23,217 bases of DNA, from assembly GCA_035289385.1 (NCBI GenBank), contig DATDXI010000061.1, positions 1 through 23,217 of the forward strand, read 5' to 3'. The notes beneath the pieces are model-generated. The model was given only the letters and a program-made list of their open reading frames with translations. It was not told the DNA's origin and searched no databases. Every line of letters begins with the position of its first letter. The first letter of the stretch is position 1. This document shows, piece by piece, positions 20,801 through 23,217 of this stretch. Source of the DNA: JACOZM01 sp035289385 (GTDB lineage: Archaea > Nanobdellota > Nanobdellia > Woesearchaeales > GW2011-AR9). The position numbers and the translations under genes are program-made.

Positions 20801-22870
20801 AAGGAAATAAAAGTTTCAGGGGTAAAAACTATCGGGAGTGATGGACGAATGGTAAAGGTGAATAATTTTACTAAACACTCTCCTCAACCTATGATTCATC
20901 TGAAGACAAAATTAGGAAGAGCGCTAACTATAACTTCAAACCATACCCAGATCATTTTTATCGACGGGCAAAAAAAAGATGTTAAGGCTAAAGACTTAAA
21001 AATAGGTGACTGTCTTGCGACGCCATACCATACTAAATTTCCTCATCAGGACATCCCTTCTCTCGATTTGCTAGATCTTTTGTCTGATCAGGAGTGGGTT
21101 ATGGTGCGTGGTGTCAATTCTCATGAACCAAATATAAAAAATTATGCTCGTGAATACTTTTTAAAGAAAGAATTTGATAATTATACCCGACGAGACTCCT
21201 ATCCTATTTTGTTTATCCATAAACTTAGAAAACAAGGCTTGTTGAGCAAATGTCATCTGTTCCGGTTAGCAGCCAAGAGGGATACGGTAGAGCTCCCCTC
21301 GGTAATTCCTGTGGATGAAAGCTTCCTTAAGATAGTTGGGCTTTATGTTGCAGAAGGATATTCCAGAAAAGTAGAGAGTTCTACAGCAGAAAATAGTGGT
21401 AAAGGGCTCTATCAAGTCTACATTGCTGCAGAAAATAATGAAATACGAAAGTTCATCGGGAAAACGATGAAAGCGCTTTTTGGTCTAAAGACGTCAGAAA
21501 ATAAGCAAGACCGAATGACCTATTCCAGCCACATCCTTTATTATCTTTTTATTACTATTTTAAAATGTGGTTCTTCTGCATATGAAAAAAGGATGCCGGA
21601 CATTTTTCTTAATCTCCCTTTGGAAAAGCAAGGTTATCTCCTTTCCGGATATTTTGAGGGTGATGGATCAGTAAGCCAGGGTGATTTAAGAGCTTCTTTT
21701 GATACGGTCAGCCAGGGCCTTCTCAAAGATATTGATTTTATGTTTTCTCAAATGGGAATATTTGTTAAGAATTATACTTACACCAAGCTTCCTGGGGAAA
21801 AATTAAAGGAATTTTATCGTAAAAAAAGCAGGGAAATACCACAATTTACCATAACTAAAGGTACTATCCAAAGCATTTTCATGCCAACATTTTTCAAGTA
21901 TATTACTTTTATCTCTTCTCGTAAACAGAAGATTGCTCAATACTTAGCATCTAAAAAAGGAAAAGCAAGAGTGAACCAAAAATATGATCAGAATTATGTT
22001 TACGATGAGATTACCTCTATTGAAGGTGGTCCTGATGAAGAAAGCTATTGCTTAAATGTTGATGGCCATGAAGTTGTAGCCAATTCTCTTCTGACAAGAC
22101 AATGCGATGGTGATGAAGCTTGTGTCATGTTATTGCTTGATGCTTTGCTTAACTTTTCAAGAAGCTATCTCCCGGAGCGCAGAGGAGCCAAGACTATGGA
22201 TTCTCCTTTAGTCTTGACGGGAGTATTATACCCTTCAGAAGTTGATGACCAGGTGCATGGCTTAGATGTTGCCTGGAAATATCCCTTAGAATTTTACCTT
22301 GCTGCTCTGGAGATGAAAAAGCCCTGGGAAGTGAAAGTAGATGGGAAAAAGATCGAGCAGCTGAGTGATCGTCTGAATACACCGTTACAATATGAGAATT
22401 TTGGCTTTACTCATCCTGTAGAAGATTTCAATAAAGGGGTGCAATGCTCCGCATATAAAACACTTCCTTCCATGGAAGAGAAGATCATCGGACAGATGGA
22501 GATTGCGCAAAAAGTTCGTGCCGTTGACATGGATGACGTCGCTAAATTGATCATTCAGAAGCATCTGTTGAAAGATATCAAAGGAAATCTGAGGAAATTT
22601 TCCATGCAGCAGTTCCGCTGCGTCGGCTGTAACGAGAAATACCGCCGGCCGCCTCTTGTCGGAAAATGCGTTTCTTGCGGGGGAAAGATCATTTTTACTA
22701 TCACGGAAGGTTCTGTTGTGAAATACTTAAGCCATTCTATGATGTTAGCCAAACGCTATGACTTTTCTCCCTACTTGAAGCAAACTCTAGAGATATTACA
22801 TCATGACATCGATACCGTCTTTGGTAAGGATAAGGAGAAGCAAGTGGGATTAGCGGGGTTTCTGGCGTAA
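17867..22870 (+). CDS. polC: DNA polymerase D large subunit DP2, interrupted by an intein
   Basis: 1667 residues including a 473-residue intein (940-1412); the spliced enzyme is about 1194 residues, normal for DP2, the catalytic subunit of PolD. Seen in order: the conserved YAGPIRGAGGTAAS block near 155; a cysteine cluster at 694-732 (CVSC, CEEC, CRFC and later Cys730); the intein; then CDGDEA with the catalytic Asp1414 and Asp1416; SRSYLPERRGAKTMDSPL; and a C-terminal zinc finger (Cys1585/1588/1601/1604). The tail QVGLAGFL (1659-1666) fits a PCNA-interacting motif (Q-x-x-L-x-x-F-L). The residue after the catalytic DGDE is Ala, where I recall Asp in Pyrococcus DP2. ATG at 17867 and ATG at 17873 are both possible starts. 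Confidence 0.97.
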   Translation: MLMKDIASAGIQNYFLSINTEIERCYTLAGEARKKGLDPEKEVNIPLAKNMAERVVGLISVVAPQLTNTTLTDSILELEKKYGMLDWRVGFSIAVEVAKEKFCQFSTKLEAMEVGIRVGFAYLTLGIVSAPLEGFTGLKIKKRKDGKEYFALQYAGPIRGAGGTAASTSVILADYVRVKMGYFPYDPDESEINRNNCEVHDYHERVTNLQYHPSNEELKFMIRHLPVEVDGDPTEQREVSNYKDLPRIETNLIRGGVALVLAEGLCQKAPKLWKRLSKWGKEFDLEWGFLDEFIKLKEKIHAEHQKTSSPDAQESGIKKVKPNNTFIMDLVAGRPILTHPLAEGGFRLRYGRTRMTGFSAAAIHPFTQIVLQKFIAIGTQLKVERPGKAATISCCDCIDPPIILLENGNVVKLTSEEQALKLLPEIKEIIYLGDILFNYGDFSENGQDLVPAGYCPEWWALEVAVALQNLSKESQISLSPERLQELIEHPLSTTPSLEEAVIISQETNTYLHPEYTFFWKLVPIEQLEKLLSWLQEGKVKVDSNHEIAKIVLPFSFHNQNQISAKRCLELLGIPHQVINKESVVLDKTEARIIALHFSFKNQQELLQVRFPRPSEQKIEHGLDLINVISPIKIRDKAGTFIGARMGRPEKAKMRAMTGSPQVMFPVGDEGDRLRSFQSALQHKEVRSMFPSWFCVSCNKEMVYPSCEECGKDCIQRYHCRFCGDLEKDVCRHGPAQKYKSLSLDINYYFQKALDRIKEKTYPDLIKGIRGTSNKNHVVEHLSKGILRAKHNIYVNKDGTTRYDGTEMPITHFKPKEIKTSLEKLKELGYTKDISGQELTSSSQLLELKPQDIILPGYNSLDESAPQVLSRVAHFIDDLLVKFYGVESFYNITKEEDLIGHLVIGLAPHISAGLIGRIIGFSETQALLASPMYHAGLRRDCFSSNTYIPLFIHDRWKIVTIGAFVNALHPVTIVDSYGTKEIKVSGVKTIGSDGRMVKVNNFTKHSPQPMIHLKTKLGRALTITSNHTQIIFIDGQKKDVKAKDLKIGDCLATPYHTKFPHQDIPSLDLLDLLSDQEWVMVRGVNSHEPNIKNYAREYFLKKEFDNYTRRDSYPILFIHKLRKQGLLSKCHLFRLAAKRDTVELPSVIPVDESFLKIVGLYVAEGYSRKVESSTAENSGKGLYQVYIAAENNEIRKFIGKTMKALFGLKTSENKQDRMTYSSHILYYLFITILKCGSSAYEKRMPDIFLNLPLEKQGYLLSGYFEGDGSVSQGDLRASFDTVSQGLLKDIDFMFSQMGIFVKNYTYTKLPGEKLKEFYRKKSREIPQFTITKGTIQSIFMPTFFKYITFISSRKQKIAQYLASKKGKARVNQKYDQNYVYDEITSIEGGPDEESYCLNVDGHEVVANSLLTRQCDGDEACVMLLLDALLNFSRSYLPERRGAKTMDSPLVLTGVLYPSEVDDQVHGLDVAWKYPLEFYLAALEMKKPWEVKVDGKKIEQLSDRLNTPLQYENFGFTHPVEDFNKGVQCSAYKTLPSMEEKIIGQMEIAQKVRAVDMDDVAKLIIQKHLLKDIKGNLRKFSMQQFRCVGCNEKYRRPPLVGKCVSCGGKIIFTITEGSVVKYLSHSMMLAKRYDFSPYLKQTLEILHHDIDTVFGKDKEKQVGLAGFLA
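20684..22102 (+). mobile_element. Intein with LAGLIDADG homing endonuclease inside DP2
   Basis: 473 residues in frame, beginning at Cys (TGT 20684) after LRRD and ending at Gln (CAA 22100-22102) before CDGDEA; removing it joins LRRD to CDGDE, the unbroken DP2 active-site motif. Splicing blocks: A, CFSSNTYIPL; B, TITSNHTQII with the Thr-x-x-His; F/G, DEITSIEGG then YCLNVDGHEVVANSLLTRQ. The two dodecapeptides are FLKIVGLYVAEGY (intein about 214-226) and YLLSGYFEGDGS (about 318-329), about 100 residues apart, each with its acidic residue, so the homing endonuclease appears intact. The last two intein residues are Arg-Gln instead of the usual His-Asn; the +1 nucleophile is Cys. Confidence 0.93.
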
Positions 22871-22947
22871 GATACATTTAACATACGCATGTTTAATCAG
22901 TATATTTTAAACAATACTATTATAGTCGTTATCGTTGTTTATTTCTG

Positions 22948-23217
22948 TCACCTCTTCACCCATACTACTCCCACCACCAACAAGAATGATCCGATCAGAA
23001 AGTAAGGGATCAGCTTCTTTGACTTCTCTGAGCTTGATTGGTAGATGATCATCCCTTTATTATTTATTTTCTCTTTCGATAACAAATCTTTACCTCTTTC
23101 TAAAAAGAGATTATTATTTTTATTTGCTGTCAGGAGGCTGGCTTCACTAAGATTCACTGAAGATTTTTTTGCAGCAGCTTTGATAAAGACCGATTCCGTT
23201 AACTCCTTCACCGTCTT
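22948..23217 (-). CDS. Small C-tail-anchored membrane protein (partial, runs off right edge)
   Basis: The minus-strand frame is open from the window edge to TGA at 22948-22950; about 89 codons are visible. A GTG at 23211 could be a start, but the frame continues beyond the window, so the N-terminus is probably missing. Most of the visible protein is polar (Lys, Ser, Asn rich), followed by one C-terminal hydrophobic helix (LIPYFLIGSFLLVVGVVWV) and a short basic end (KR), as in tail-anchored proteins. I do not recognise the family. It converges with the DP2 gene across 77 bases of A+T-rich DNA. A function cannot be assigned. Confidence 0.5.
   Translation of the reverse strand, partial: KTVKELTESVFIKAAAKKSSVNLSEASLLTANKNNNLFLERGKDLLSKEKINNKGMIIYQSSSEKSKKLIPYFLIGSFLLVVGVVWVKR

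Overview
The window comes from an archaeon. It holds a nearly complete archaeal replication set (Orc1/Cdc6, MCM, an RPA-like OB protein and both subunits of the archaea-only DNA polymerase D), a TATA-binding protein and the RNase P protein Rpp30. Many genes carry a TATA box about 26-27 bases before the start codon, which is the leaderless archaeal arrangement. A+T-rich DNA, compact spacing, toxin-antitoxin pairs and cysteine-rich secreted proteins would fit a DPANN-type (for example Woesearchaeota-like) or related euryarchaeal lineage, but the lineage is inference only. No rRNA, tRNA or CRISPR array was seen.

Layout. Bases 1-4031 are an accessory zone read mostly on the minus strand. It holds a large cysteine-rich secreted protein that runs off the left edge, a possibly truncated fragment, a UPF0175/DUF3368 toxin-antitoxin pair on the plus strand, a VapB/VapC pair whose toxin is frameshifted, and a lipoprotein-like cysteine-rich protein. 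A AAA/DUF4143 ATPase follows (4073-5302), then Rpp30 (5398-5925), both minus. From 6019 to 8285 a tight plus-strand operon encodes a ubiquitin-like sulfur carrier, a stand-alone receiver domain, a TtuA-type tRNA thiolase and an E1-like activating enzyme. It converges on a ThiI-like THUMP protein whose ATP-binding PP-loop has been lost (8265-9110, minus). TBP (9262-9822) and then an mcm/RPA2-like operon (10036-12800) follow. A SpoIIM-family membrane protein lies on the minus strand (12838-13689).

Bases 13690-14703 hold no convincing gene. They look like a replication origin: two 25-bp origin-recognition-box (ORB) elements, 21/25 identical, point away from the strand they share in inverted orientation and flank a very A+T-rich, repeat-containing core. 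The right-hand ORB ends on the base before the Orc1/Cdc6 start codon and contains its ribosome binding site. Orc1/Cdc6 (14704-15906), PolD small subunit (15924-17723) and PolD large subunit (17867-22870) follow. The last is interrupted at its catalytic Asp motif by a 473-residue intein with a LAGLIDADG endonuclease and an unusual Arg-Gln C-terminus. A partial small membrane protein closes the window.

How the parts work together. The right half is a replication island: origin, initiator, helicase, single-strand binding factor and replicative polymerase within about 13 kb, with the general transcription factor TBP beside it. The middle operon is a self-contained ubiquitin-like sulfur relay for tRNA thiolation (E1 activates the Ubl, the Ubl thiocarboxylate feeds the thiolase), with an unexplained receiver-domain protein built into it.
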